A stretch of 64,000 nt of DNA from Coprinopsis marcescibilis (lineage: Eukaryota > Basidiomycota > Agaricomycetes > Agaricales > Psathyrellaceae). A program made the translations under genes and the position numbers. The stretch covers positions 62,001-126,000 of the forward strand of contig ML210172.1 of NCBI GenBank assembly GCA_004369085.1. Reading direction: 5' to 3'. The notes beneath the pieces were generated by a model. It was not told the origin of the DNA and searched no databases. It was given only the letters and a program-made list of their open reading frames with translations. Position 1 is the first letter of the stretch. Every line of letters begins with the position of its first letter. This document shows positions 1-10,143 of the stretch, in pieces.

Positions 1-1403
1 CGAGGCTAAAAATCTAGTTGGGAAGAACTATACTCACATTCTTGCCATGCTCATGCGGTACGTAGGCACTGAAGTTGTTATTCTATCATTTCATAGGCTC
101 ACTGCGTGCAAAGGTTGCGACGCGCGGTGTTACACCCGAGGCTGGTAATCTCACAAGAAGATCAGCCAAGTTCGTCACTGGCGGGCGGTGACAGCAAAGT
201 AGAATTAAACGACCTCCTCAGTCGGTTTGCTGACGACTCCGGAGGCTCATCGTCCAACAACAATTTCGCTGAAACCTTTTTAGCCAACATTGCAAAAGAA
301 GAAGTCGTGGAGTGTCCGGTTTGTTTTGGTGAAGTCGAGTTCCCAATGTTTATCCCTGGGTGTATGCACCAGTTGTCAGTTCTTCTTTGACTGGATGTTA
401 ACAGCTAGTTGACGCCGTTGCTTTAGCTGTAAGGAGTGCATAACGTCTCATGTCGGCATTTGCGAGGAGAAGGACCAAGTACCAACTTGCCCTACCTGTG
501 GGCAAGGCCCAATCAAGGTAGGTAGGGCTTACTTTTACTGCTTACCGTTTCTGACAACTCTCAGAGTCAAGAACTCGTCGAGATCGTGCGGAAGCCGAAG
601 AAAGAAGATGACCAGCCTCCGAGTTCCCAGGCCTCAGAACCAGATGTCGTCCTGCGCCGTAATGACTTCCAGTCGTCGACAAAACTCGACGCTTTGATTC
701 AAAACTTGAGTGAGTTGCATATGAAGGTGTTTGTCGGAACCCCTAATAAATGTCAAAAGGACGCCTTAGAGATCAAGATCCCTGCTTCAGAGCAGTTGTC
801 TTTTCCCAATTTACCACGTTCCTCGACCTCATCGAGGTGGTTTTGACCCGCGAAAAGTTTGACTATTATCGCTTTGATGGCACAATGGATGTGAAGAAGA
901 AGAGTGCAGCTATTAGCGAGTTCAAGAGTGCCTCAAGGAAACCCAAGATTCTCATTGTCAGTTTGAAAGCCGGTGGCGTTGGATTGAATGTAGGTCAAAC
1001 TCGTTGCCGTTGAGTGTTCTTGCTCAATCGTCTTCAGCTTACAACTGCGAATCACGTCTTTATGGTGAGGTTCTTGATTTAATATCTGCTGCATCTCCTT
1101 ACCGGACCTTAGATGGACTGCTGGTGGAACGCCGCGACCGAAAACCAAGCCATTGACCGCGTACACAGGATTGGGCAGGAAAAGACCGTCTATGTGAAAC
1201 ACTTTATTGTGAGTTGTCCTTTTGTTGGCCAAGAAGATACAACTTAGATATGGCGTCAGGTATCTTGTACTATCGAAGGTCGCATCCTGGAAATACAAAA
1301 GAGAAAAACTGCAATTGTGAACGAAGCCTTCCGGGGTACCCAAAAGAGCAGTGGTGAACCGGAGAGCCTACAAAATCTGAAGATCATGTTTGGCGATGAA
1401 TAG
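1..1403 (+). CDS. RAD5: RAD5-like SNF2/RING DNA repair translocase, 3' part
   Basis: This is the C-terminal part of a Rad5/HLTF-type protein: a SWI/SNF2 ATPase with an embedded RING E3 ligase that polyubiquitinates PCNA in template-switch repair in the nucleus. The 5' end lies outside the window. Exons by frame continuity are 2-57, 114-374, 427-517, 565-709, 760-989, 1038-1064, 1113-1208 and 1248-1403. The RING reads ECPVC, then GCMHQFCKEC (across the 375-426 intron), then CPTC, giving C-x2-C, C-x-H-x2-C-x2-C and C-x2-C spacing. It is followed by helicase-C motifs: [23 protein letters not shown] and DRVHRIGQ. The RING lying before helicase motif IV is the Rad5/Rad16 arrangement. The protein ends FGDE-stop, as is typical of the family's short C-terminus. 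Rad16/RNF-type relatives are the main alternative. Confidence 0.9.
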
Positions 1404-1710
1404 ATCTAGAGACATTATGGACATTATGCTATATGCTATACCCGGCGCTACACTGCCTACTACCATCTATAATGGACAGATTTTAGACATATAATTACAC
1501 AGATGTTATTTATTGAGTAGAAACGCGCCTCCCCGACGCGTTCTGAAATTAATCCACGTGATGGCCAGCGCGTCATGAGGCCAACAGAGTCACGGACGCA
1601 AGCCTTTCGGAAGACTCTCTAGCAGCTTCCTCATTCTGGCTTCCTTCTCTCGTTCGATACCCCGGTCACTCAGGTCGCCGAGAATATCCCCTGTGACCTC
1701 TCGGCTCAGG
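1404..1710. other. intergenic, RAD5-like 3' / RNase H1 5'
   Basis: About 300 bases between two genes on the same strand. It must hold the 3' UTR of the RAD5-like gene and the promoter of the RNase H gene. I see no further gene or repeat in it. Confidence 0.6.
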
Positions 1711-3374
1711 ATGGCCCCAAAGGAGCCCACAGGTGGGTTTTACGCTGTCAAGGCTGGACATAAACCTGGCGTCTATTCAAATTGGTACGGCCTCAGGAGC
1801 ATCTTTTCTCACAATGATTCTTAATAATACTCAGGGTCGACTGCGAACTCCAAGTTAAAGGCTTTCCGCAAGCCAAATACAAGAAGTTCTCCACAGCCGA
1901 AGAGGCGAAAGCTTTCGTCAAGGGAAAAGAGTATTCCAACGCAACGTCGTCCACTGCGTCTTCGAGCAATATCAAGAAACGACCAATTGCAACTGCTGTA
2001 GAAAACGAGGATATGTACGACATCGTCTACACCGATGGGGCCTCCAAGGACAACGGGAAACCTAGTGCTGTTGCTGGTGTTGGTGTATGGTGGGGGCGTG
2101 GAGATCCTCGGTGCGTGGTGGGTCAGTTAGGCCTTTTACCAACCATCTTATGCGGCACTCTATAGGAACATCGCAGAACGATGTCCTGGCGACCAGACCA
2201 ACAATCGGGCAGAACTTATTGTCAGTCCTACTCTCCAAAACATCTACTACAGTTAACCAATGTTGCTAGGCTATTCTGCGGGTATTAGAAGAGACCCCAG
2301 TCACCAAAAAACCGCTCTTGATCAGAACCGACTCCCGGTATTGCATGCAATGTAAGTGGACTCTTCCAGTCACTTTGATGGTTCCCGTCTCACTATATAA
2401 AGGCTTAGAGGATTGGATGCCTAACTGGATTCGCAATAATTGGATGAATTCATCCAAGGAACCCGTCAAGAATGCTGGAATAATCCGCTTAATATCTGCC
2501 CATCTCGATCTTCGTGGTCAGCGAGGCCAACAAATCCGATTTGATCATGTCAAAGGCCATAGCGGGGATGTAGGAAACGACGGCGCCGACTATCAAGCAA
2601 ATCAAGGAACTCTACTTCCCCCTGTTCCGGACCGCGACTGGGCTACTGCAGAAGTGGAAGTGCGGTCCCGAATTAGGATGACCGATATTCCGGTATCGAG
2701 AACAATCTCTCGGATAGAGGAAGCCGACGGGGAGAAGAGCGTTGTGATAGAGAGTTCACCTATTGAAACACCTGCGAAAAGGCAAAGAGTCGAGTCACCT
2801 CAACCTTCAATACCAGAGCAGGTAGCGAAGACTCCAGCCAAGCAATCAATGTCCAAGGCCCAATCGAGTGTCAAAACACCGCTTCGGACACCATCCAGGG
2901 ATGCCAACCGCTTGGCCGCCATAGAAGCTGCCCTGTCAACGCCAATTGCGTCTTCAAGTCGAACAGACCCAACAAAAAAATCAACTCGTGTGGCCGAGAT
3001 TGAAGCTTCACTCGTGACACCAGAGCGCACATCTGCAGTCCCGCGATATCTAGCAGAGGGATCTTCGAGCCCGACACGGAGAAATATGGGGTCTTCACTT
3101 TCTTCCCAGCGTGACGTCCTCGGTGCTGCGTCGTTACCCACATCGCTTTGGTTAAATACTGACAACTCAGATTCGGATTTGAAGCCACCGCTGCGCGTTC
3201 TGTATGTTGCACCTGCGCTGATCCCACCGAAACATGCCGACCCAGAGCCAATCAACCTGGATGTATGTTGTTGGACTCTTGCCAGCTTATTACCCCGTGC
3301 TCATAATGTTTTAATAGGATTACGCCGACTGTCTACTGTCAGACGAAGACTTATCCAAAGATTTATTGGATTGA
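1711..3374 (+). CDS. RNH1: Ribonuclease H1 with long C-terminal tail
   Basis: RNase H1 cleaves the RNA strand of RNA-DNA hybrids. The model has six exons (1711-1784, 1835-2110, 2166-2220, 2270-2351, 2403-3262, 3318-3374), giving 467 residues. Residues about 5-50 form the hybrid-binding (caulimovirus VI-type) domain: GFYAVKAGHKPGVYSNW, then KGFPQAKYKKF. The catalytic domain carries the four acidic residues in YTDGAS, NNRAELI, RTDSRY and GNDGAD, and has the VKGHSG loop. After about residue 250 comes a low-complexity Ser/Pro/Thr-rich tail of about 220 residues with repeated xTPxR segments, far longer than in most RNases H1. The ATG at 1711 is chosen because it gives a complete hybrid-binding domain. 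The final 57-nt exon yields an acidic end. Without that intron the frame would run to 3463. Confidence 0.9.
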
Positions 3375-3508
3375 TCCTTTTATTTCTCGGTCCGTCCTTC
3401 TTGCATTGGACATTCTGCGCTGTATATCGTATATCGGTATCAAGAATTAATATATATATTTAAGTATAATGAATGTCCTGTATTAATCCTCTTCGAAATG
3501 CGTCAATC

Positions 3509-4742
3509 CTAGTTCAAATCAACATCAAGATATGTTACTTGGCCACCTAATCTGTCGCACTCTCTGTGACAAAGGTGCATGTACTTTTTCTCTGAGGAAG
3601 GACTAGCCAACAAAATCGGGCGCAGCTTCTTGATGGTCTCCACTACGGCTGGATTGTCCAGAGTTGGAGGGTCATCTTTTCGCCACAAGATATCGATGGT
3701 CGACAATTGCTTGATACCCTTCAAGTGAGTCATAACCCCCTACACCCAGATGAATTCCCAAATTTGAAGAGAAACAGCTCAATACTTACATCACTTGGCT
3801 CGAGTGGGACTTCAAGAATTCGTAGGTTGGGTGCCGCAGATACCATGCCTGGTGAAGCAACGGTTAACATTGACAGAAAGGTTAAATGCAGCGACGTACG
3901 TTTCGCCAGGGCTGGATTTGAAACAAAGTCAAACCCTCGAAGCTCTTCAGCCTTTTTGCAAAAGCTCTTGATCACAGTGACTAGTTTGCTGCCATTGTCG
4001 CGGATACAGCGAATAGACCGAGTTTCAGGACAACTTTTTAACACCTCATGACAGTATCCGGGGATGATGAGGGTGCGAACGGTCGGTAAGGTCACATTCT
4101 CAAATGCATCCTTGATCACAGTAGTCATTTGCGTGTGCGCGTGTAGTATGTGGATGGTGTGAAGGTTTGGGAGGTCCTGAAGGCAGTCGGTAAAGGACTT
4201 TAGCACAATATCGGTTTTATAGCGCGTCAATATGACGTGGACACGCCTAGGACCTGCTATCAGTGTGTTGAAGGGCTGTACCGAGAAATGACGACTCACT
4301 TGACCATAGATGCGAGTTCCTTGTTTTTGCGTAGGCCATCGCATTTCCTAATCATGGTCAACCCAGCGTGTCTGAAGAATTGCTCCGTTGTCGTGGCGGC
4401 CCTGACGCATACTTCCAGCCTGTCCCAGAGAATGGGGAGGAATATTGACCTGTACGCAGAGCACGTCTGGGATAGCGCACGCAGAGCATTTGGACGGTCT
4501 AGATAGTATCTTGGAAGAATGGGGTCAGGGTCCCACTTTGAAGACTCTTTGGAGGATTTATGATGGGATGTCAGGGGACCGACTGAAGGAAAATACGAGA
4601 GGATTTCCAGGGTCAGTTCCTCAGGAATCTTGCAGAACCCACTGCGTTCGTTGGTTTGCGCAGATGCTAGATCCAGAGAGCTGGATTCGGCCCTTTGTTT
4701 CTTGTTCCTGTGGGGCATATTGCAGAATGGCCACCTGAACAC
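3509..4742 (-). CDS. F-box-type protein with degenerate LRR region
   Basis: Exons 4742-4300, 4246-3900, 3848-3790 and 3739-3509 give 359 residues. An F-box-like segment (IPEELTLEILSYF, then ALRALSQTCSAYRSIFLPILW) lies at about residues 38-105. After it comes a stretch of leucine-rich, propeller/LRR-like repeats (LPNLHTIHILHAHT, LPTVRTLIIPGY, APNLRILEVP, IKQLSTIDILW), the usual architecture of basidiomycete F-box proteins that recruit substrates to SCF ubiquitin ligases. No specific substrate can be inferred. The first ATG (4742) is used, with a second at 4718 as an alternative. It lies head-to-tail with nothing on its strand and converges with the RNase H1 gene. Confidence 0.75.
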
Positions 4743-5270
4743 ATATGGGCGCTAAAATATAAAGTTCGATGCAAGCCTCTGTTTTGAGATGTTATGCCCA
4801 ATTGCCTGAACGTTCGATTGGGCGTGGACTAGTAGTATCCTGGATCCACTGCCAGCAAGTAGACGTTATTCCGTCAGCTTGCTTGCACATTCACGCAGTT
4901 CATGGAGTTGGTATGAGAGTAAATATATTAATGGTGGCCTTTTCCTCGATGGTACTTACTCTGCTCGCCGTGTACTAACATATTGAGCGTCGCGTCGCGA
5001 AAGGTGGTCTTCTGACTGAGATACTTCACGTTAGCTCAGCAGTTGAGCACAGCATGAGGCAGTCACGTAAATGATCTTGGGGTCCAGTGTTCAATCCACG
5101 GCAAGGCTCTTTTTGGGGTGCTTCAGTTACAAGTGTGGTCCGAGTCGCGATGAAACTAGCGGGCATCGTTCGGTTCTGTTGGCACACTAAATCATTTTAT
5201 ATTTTCATCTGTCATCGTTTTTGAACCTGCAACCTCAAGTCGTTGAACTTTCTCTCTTTCACCAACAAGT
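4743..5270. other. intergenic, holds a tRNA-like relic
   Basis: About 530 bases between divergently transcribed genes. Besides the tRNA-like element described separately, I see no coding sequence. The pyrimidine-rich stretch just before 5271 is probably the promoter and 5' UTR of the SIKE-family gene. Confidence 0.5.
5024..5114 (+). ncRNA. tRNA-like element with Pol III A and B boxes (relic or SINE head)
   Basis: At 5032-5042 the sequence fits the A-box consensus TRGYNNANNNG exactly. It sits in a perfect D-arm (GCTC at 5034-5037, GAGC at 5045-5048). At 5089-5097 GTTCAATCC matches the B-box core. A run of five Ts at 5110-5114 follows, as in a Pol III terminator. The T stem pairs only 4 of 5 and I could not pair a 7-bp acceptor stem. 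The box spacing is about 12 nt longer than in an intronless tRNA. It therefore looks like a tRNA pseudogene or tRNA-derived SINE rather than a working tRNA gene. Confidence 0.4.
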
Positions 5271-6729
5271 ATGGCAAAGCACGTGCCACAGCCAGCGACA
5301 TTGACAGCCGCGACAAGAAAGCTCTACGTTCCTACGTTCGCTGCCACTCTTCAAAGAGCGGCGCTTCAAGGACTGGAATCGCTCACCATGGAAAACGAGC
5401 TCGTTCGAATATGGCAGCTCGTCAGCGAGCTCAGCGAACAGCTGGCCCACAACCAGAAGATGACCCATGCTCTCCAGGCTCAAGCAGCGTCTGTCAAGGT
5501 GTGCAGGATTTACGGAGCGTAGGCCAATATGCTGATACTCGATTCTAGGACGAAGCGCAGCATGCCAGTCAGGGGTTTATCTTGCGGAAATACAACACAG
5601 ACATCTCTAAAGGTCAGAACTCTTGCTGCATAGTATTGAAGTCTCTTTCTAACTTCTCCGCTGTAGAAACGTTTGAATCCGAGCTGGAGCGTACAAATGC
5701 GCAACTCATCATAGAGAACCAGACTCTTTTGCAAGAAAACAAGCAGCTGAGTCTACTTCTAAAGGAGTACGAGACAACGCTGGAGACTATCATGGGGAAA
5801 TTCAGGACTCATGCAGTACGTCTCGTTGTCCAGTCATTCATTGCTCTTACCCAACCAGCCATTACTATCAGCTTGCTGCCCAACAACATGAGCTTACCCT
5901 CACGCGACATTACGAAACTCTCCTCCTCGCTCGGGATACGCACTCCATGTCGGCTGACCTGACCTCTTCAACGCAAGTCACCCAATCCCTTCAACGGTTG
6001 TCGCACAATCTGCGCGACCTGCTCCGTACAATGGCGGGCGAAGACCCCGAAGACCCACGGTTCCAAAACATGGATCCAGACTATGATGGTTCCGGCTCAG
6101 GCCTGTTAGACCTGAAAGAACTAGATAACCTCATCGATGCGCTGGACGAGAGGGGCACACCCGGTTACCTTGGCCTCGATGGACGGAAGGACTGGGCAAT
6201 CGAACGAGAAGCAGAAATCGAGCGTTTGGAGCGCGAAAACGCCGAGTTACGTCGGTTGCTAGAGATTGACGAGGCGACCATGGCAGAGAAGGGTGTGACC
6301 TTGGATTTGGAGCGTATTGAAAGTGGGAGGACTCTCATTTCGCGAAGACACGCACCCGACGTCCTGCAACAACGCCAATATTGGGACTCACCCGGTCCTC
6401 AGCAGCAGCAGTTGCAACCTCAACAAGGATTGCCACAACACATGCAGCAGCAAGGACAGCAGCACCCTGGCATGCGCGTCGGGCCCCAAGGCCGCCGACC
6501 TGGAATATTCGGCGGAGGACAACCACCCCCACCTCAACAACAACAGCAGCAGCAACAGCAGCAGCAGCGACCAACATTTGTCAGTGGTACAGGGCGGGGC
6601 GTCTCTCAAGCCCTGGGTCAACCCCCCAATCTCAACCAATTCTGGCAGCAAGTCTCGTCGCCCGCCCCTCCAGTCGTAGAGCGATCATGGCAGTCGCCGT
6701 CAACACCTGTCACAGAGGTCGGACGATAG
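5271..6729 (+). CDS. SIKE/FGFR1OP2-family coiled-coil protein (STRIPAK-type)
   Basis: Four exons (5271-5498, 5549-5612, 5667-5815, 5872-6729) encode 432 residues. Residues about 30-160 form coiled coils containing the family core ENQTLLQENKQL, LLKEYETTLE and IMGKFR, which is characteristic of SIKE/FGFR1OP2 proteins. In animals these bind the striatin (STRIPAK) phosphatase-kinase complex, and related small coiled-coil STRIPAK subunits exist in fungi, acting in cell fusion and septation. A second coiled coil (AEIERLERENAELRRLLEI) follows. The C-terminal third is Gln/Pro/Gly-rich, including an 11-Gln run near 6538-6570. The assignment rests on the core motif. The fungal tail is lineage-specific and its role is unknown. 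Confidence 0.75.
6395..6570 (+). repeat. CAG/CAA low-complexity tract (polyGln coding)
   Basis: Interrupted CAG/CAA triplets inside the last exon of the SIKE-family gene encode several Gln runs, the longest 11 residues (about 6538-6570). The tract is likely length-polymorphic between strains. It also creates long spurious reading frames on the other five frames. Confidence 0.85.
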
Positions 6730-6870
6730 ACATCATCCTCTGTGCTCCCTGATACCTTCACTTTCGTTCGCTTTCCTTATTGTAATTGTTATTATTTACT
6801 GTTGGGTTATTTTGCTGCCGTTTTGTATATCTTGTAGATTACATCACCGAGATCTTTGTTCTCGCCCGTC

Positions 6871-8635
6871 ATGACCTTGCTCGGCCAATTTCCAGGCGAG
6901 CTCTATTCTCATATCATCAGCTACATCCCAGACGAGGAAGTTCAAGCGACTGTTCTTTCTTTGACTCGAGTATTCCCCCAAGCTCCCATACCGCTTCATC
7001 ATCTCTATCGAAGAATCAGAGTTAGAATACCGAGACAGGCCGTTCTGCTCAACCGCCATCTTCGGAAACTCAAAACGTCCCAAACAGAGTCAGATTGGCT
7101 GCTTCGGATCCATGGAATATGCATCGAGTCTTGGGACATTGACGCAGAGGTGGTCTTGAATATCCTCAAAATGCTGGGACACATCCAGTTCCTGGAGGTA
7201 TGGATCGGGCCTGCAAGTTTCGCCCCCGAACACCTTCAGGAACTGTTGGAGAAGCCGTTTCCGTACCTCACGCATCTTAGCTTGAGGTTTCGTCCTTAGT
7301 GCGTCTGCCTTTTTTTGCTTAGTTGGCGGAAATAGTTAAAGGATACCTGGGACAGTGTTACGAAGGCGACTTATTATCAATTTCACAAGGTAGTCCATAT
7401 CGGTACTCGTATGTGAGATGTTCCTAACCGCGCCTTAGGGGTCGTATTACGATTCGACGCTGCAAGCGTTGGCAAGTTGGCCAACTTCCAAAATATCTTC
7501 GCTCTCCGTTGTCCAGGATCTACAGCCCAAGCAAGATTCAACGCTTATCGGCTCGTCGTCCCGGTCTTTTGCTCAGCCTTTGGTGTTCTTCCAGTTGGAT
7601 AAAACAATCGCAAATCTTTTGCGGGCAGAAGATATCATGGAACCTCTCAAAGTATTCCGTCTACGCGTCCCAGCGCGTCCCATCGTCCGGGCGCTAACCT
7701 CCGTTCCGTTCATAACCCAAAACAGCGACGGAGAGCCAGTTCAATTGCCCAAGATTGAAATTATGGACTTGTCTACTTGTGGCGTTTTGGAGGGCGAGGT
7801 GGATCTGCTGCTCGTACACTTTAGCGCGTTGAAGCATCTAATCCTGGACGGCTGTTCTATACTTGGTGGGCAACTTCGAGAAGGAGAGTGGAATTCGATG
7901 GGCAAACGGTGTGCAATGGCTGGCGCACGGAGAGCGAAGGATTGTGAAAAGGCGTTGACGGCTTGGTATGAAAGGAGGAGTTTGCCTGTTGACACGGGGA
8001 TCAATAGCGACCCTGCAGCGATACAAGCTGGCCCTCGAAGAGCTCGACGAGGGCGTCGTGGATTGGCGACGGCCACGATTTCCCTGCGCTCTAGAACCCC
8101 AGATCCAGACGATGTCGGTCCTCGTCCACCATTTCCAAGCCGTGGTCCCGCCAGCATACACATCCCCAAGTTCAAGATCCTCCCACCTCTCCCGAGCCTA
8201 AAAACACTTTGCACCACCACATCCGCTAGTGTCAAAGTGGAATCGAACTTGGCTATCGTAAATGAATTTGAAGCAGGCTGGGCAGAAGGGGTTGCTCAAT
8301 TGGGCGTGCGTCGCGCGAGGATGAGGGAGACGGCGAAGAATACCGGAACAAAAATCTTTCGGTTTGTAGAAGAGGCCACCTACGAGCCTACGAAGGATGA
8401 AGATTGGAACATGATTTTGGATTATGCGGCCTCGCATGGTCTCGAACTCGTAGAAACGAAAGATTATGAGGCGTTTGATACCCCAGGGTGTGCGCTTGGG
8501 GAGTCTGCTAAGATCCCGATCCCTGTTCTGTGCTTAGCTGGGAGTGAAGCGGATTCGGTTCATGTGGAGAACTGCGGGCACTCTGTCGCTGCAGACGTAC
8601 TAACTTGTTGGCCCAACCTGCTCAGTGTCTCATAA
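6871..8635 (+). CDS. F-box/LRR-like hypothetical protein
   Basis: Exons 6871-7298, 7356-7389 and 7439-8635 give 552 residues. The N-terminus (QFPGELYSHIISYIPDEE) resembles a fungal F-box. It is followed by leucine-rich stretches with regularly spaced leucines (NILKMLGHIQFLEVWIG, YLTHLSLRF, KIEIMDLSTCG, ALKHLILDGC). This organisation occurs in large lineage-specific families of Agaricomycetes, so a role as a substrate adaptor is an inference. The ATG at 6871 is the first in frame after the upstream pyrimidine-rich region. The small 34-nt exon is supported because it joins frames on both sides and yields the YVTKATYYQFHK-GSYYDS continuity. There is no recognised enzyme motif. Confidence 0.65.
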
Positions 8636-8802
8636 CCTTGATCTTATCTTATCTTCGTAAATATAACGTTGTATTGTTTGATGGTGGCTGTGTTCCCCGT
8701 ACTCGATGTCATTCTCCTTCCCCTGTCATTTGTCCCCAACTCCACAACAACTGTGCACCTATAAACCGACAACTTACTGCCTCTACCATCACATTCACTA
8801 CG

Positions 8803-10143
8803 ATGCCTACGGGATCCATCGCAAAAGTCGATTCTCCACCTCTGCAGCCAGAGGCTTCTACCTCAAAGCAACTTCCAACCGCGAAGATCACGGCAGTGGG
8901 CCGCTTCAAGTCGTTCACAGGATCGCTGGTCCCAAAACGAAGCAAGGCGCCACAGTCCACATTCCCTCCTCCATCATGGACAATCGAAGACTTGAACCCA
9001 TCTTCGACCAACTGGATCATTCCTGAACCGGAGGCAGAGCCGACGAGTGGAACCACAGGGGCTGATACCGAAGACGCGAAAGCACAAGAAACCGTCGAGC
9101 CTGTTACGTTTGCGAAGAGGCTTAGGGCTATGATCGAAATGCTCCCTCTTCCTGGAATCCTTGCAGCCTCACCACCGACTGGGGCGAACCTGAACGAAAC
9201 GCCTGGGCCACCACTCCCACCAGCTAGCTCTGAACCTCCGCCCCCAGTTCCCCCGGGAATGGATGAAAATCTGATGCGGATGCTGTCATCGGAAGAAGTG
9301 ATGAACGGGGAAAGCGAGGGGGAAGGGAAAGGGAAAGGACGTCCGGGAATATGGAACATATTAGCAAGTTTGGGAAGGAGCAACGACACGGAGGATCAGA
9401 AGGGGGACGACAAGAGCATCCTATCGATTGAAGACCAGAACTCCGGGGTTATGATGTATGCGCCACTTGATCCAGAATCCGATTCTGTGGTTGAGCTGGC
9501 GAGTACGCAGACGGTCCAGCAACAAGTCGGACCCGCGAGTTCAACTCAAACCCCCAACACTGTTGAGACGTCACTCTGGGTTCCGTCAACGACCGAGCTA
9601 TCGGTTCTGACTGCCTGGTGGGGCTATCGGCTGTACCTCCCCCCGCCAGTCATGAACAAGCTCGGTGCGACTTCAGTCAAAGCAGCAGCCAGAGCAGCGA
9701 TGATTACCACCGCACTAAAGTGGTTGATCGACAAGATACCGCTCATGCTGATTCCGGTCCAGTTTCGACCCGCGGTCAAGATGCTGAAGATGCTTGCACC
9801 TTCTGTGGGCTACATTGGGGTCTTTGTTGCTTGGAGTTGGGATCGGATACGAACGTTCGATGAAGGTCGGAATCTCTTCTTTATGATTGAGATCTTGCAA
9901 CTCACAAACGATGTAGGGAACGGAATCGTGTTGAGCGCTACCTGGATTCTACCTGTCGCGTTGATACCCATGGCGTGGGATGCGGGGAATATTCAGGGTC
10001 CCTTGTTTCTGCCAGAAGAAGTGCGAGGAGAGCTAGAGGACGCGAAGGCGAATAAAGGAGAAGAACAGATACCCAAAGGAAAAGACGTTGCCCCTGATCA
10101 GACAGAACAGAAAAAAAAGAAGAAGTCGCGGTTTGTTTGGTGA
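8803..10143 (+). CDS. orphan protein, disordered N-half and hydrophobic C-half
   Basis: A single exon encodes 446 residues. Residues 1-260 are Pro/Ser/Glu-rich and likely disordered. Residues about 270-410 contain several hydrophobic segments (LTAWWGYRLYLPPPVM, ALKWLIDKIPLMLIPVQF, APSVGYIGVFVAWSW, GIVLSATWILPVALIPMAW) that could be membrane-associated helices. The end is Lys-rich (about five consecutive Lys before SRFVW). There is no signal peptide and no domain I recognise. The ATG at 8803 is the first in the long open frame downstream of the preceding gene. Conserved-unknown status in Agaricomycetes is likely but not shown here. Confidence 0.7.
   Translation: MPTGSIAKVDSPPLQPEASTSKQLPTAKITAVGRFKSFTGSLVPKRSKAPQSTFPPPSWTIEDLNPSSTNWIIPEPEAEPTSGTTGADTEDAKAQETVEPVTFAKRLRAMIEMLPLPGILAASPPTGANLNETPGPPLPPASSEPPPPVPPGMDENLMRMLSSEEVMNGESEGEGKGKGRPGIWNILASLGRSNDTEDQKGDDKSILSIEDQNSGVMMYAPLDPESDSVVELASTQTVQQQVGPASSTQTPNTVETSLWVPSTTELSVLTAWWGYRLYLPPPVMNKLGATSVKAAARAAMITTALKWLIDKIPLMLIPVQFRPAVKMLKMLAPSVGYIGVFVAWSWDRIRTFDEGRNLFFMIEILQLTNDVGNGIVLSATWILPVALIPMAWDAGNIQGPLFLPEEVRGELEDAKANKGEEQIPKGKDVAPDQTEQKKKKKSRFVW

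Noticed and set aside
933..1343. 136-codon minus-strand frame under the RAD5-like gene
   Set aside because: It is antisense to conserved helicase exons, which explain the sequence.
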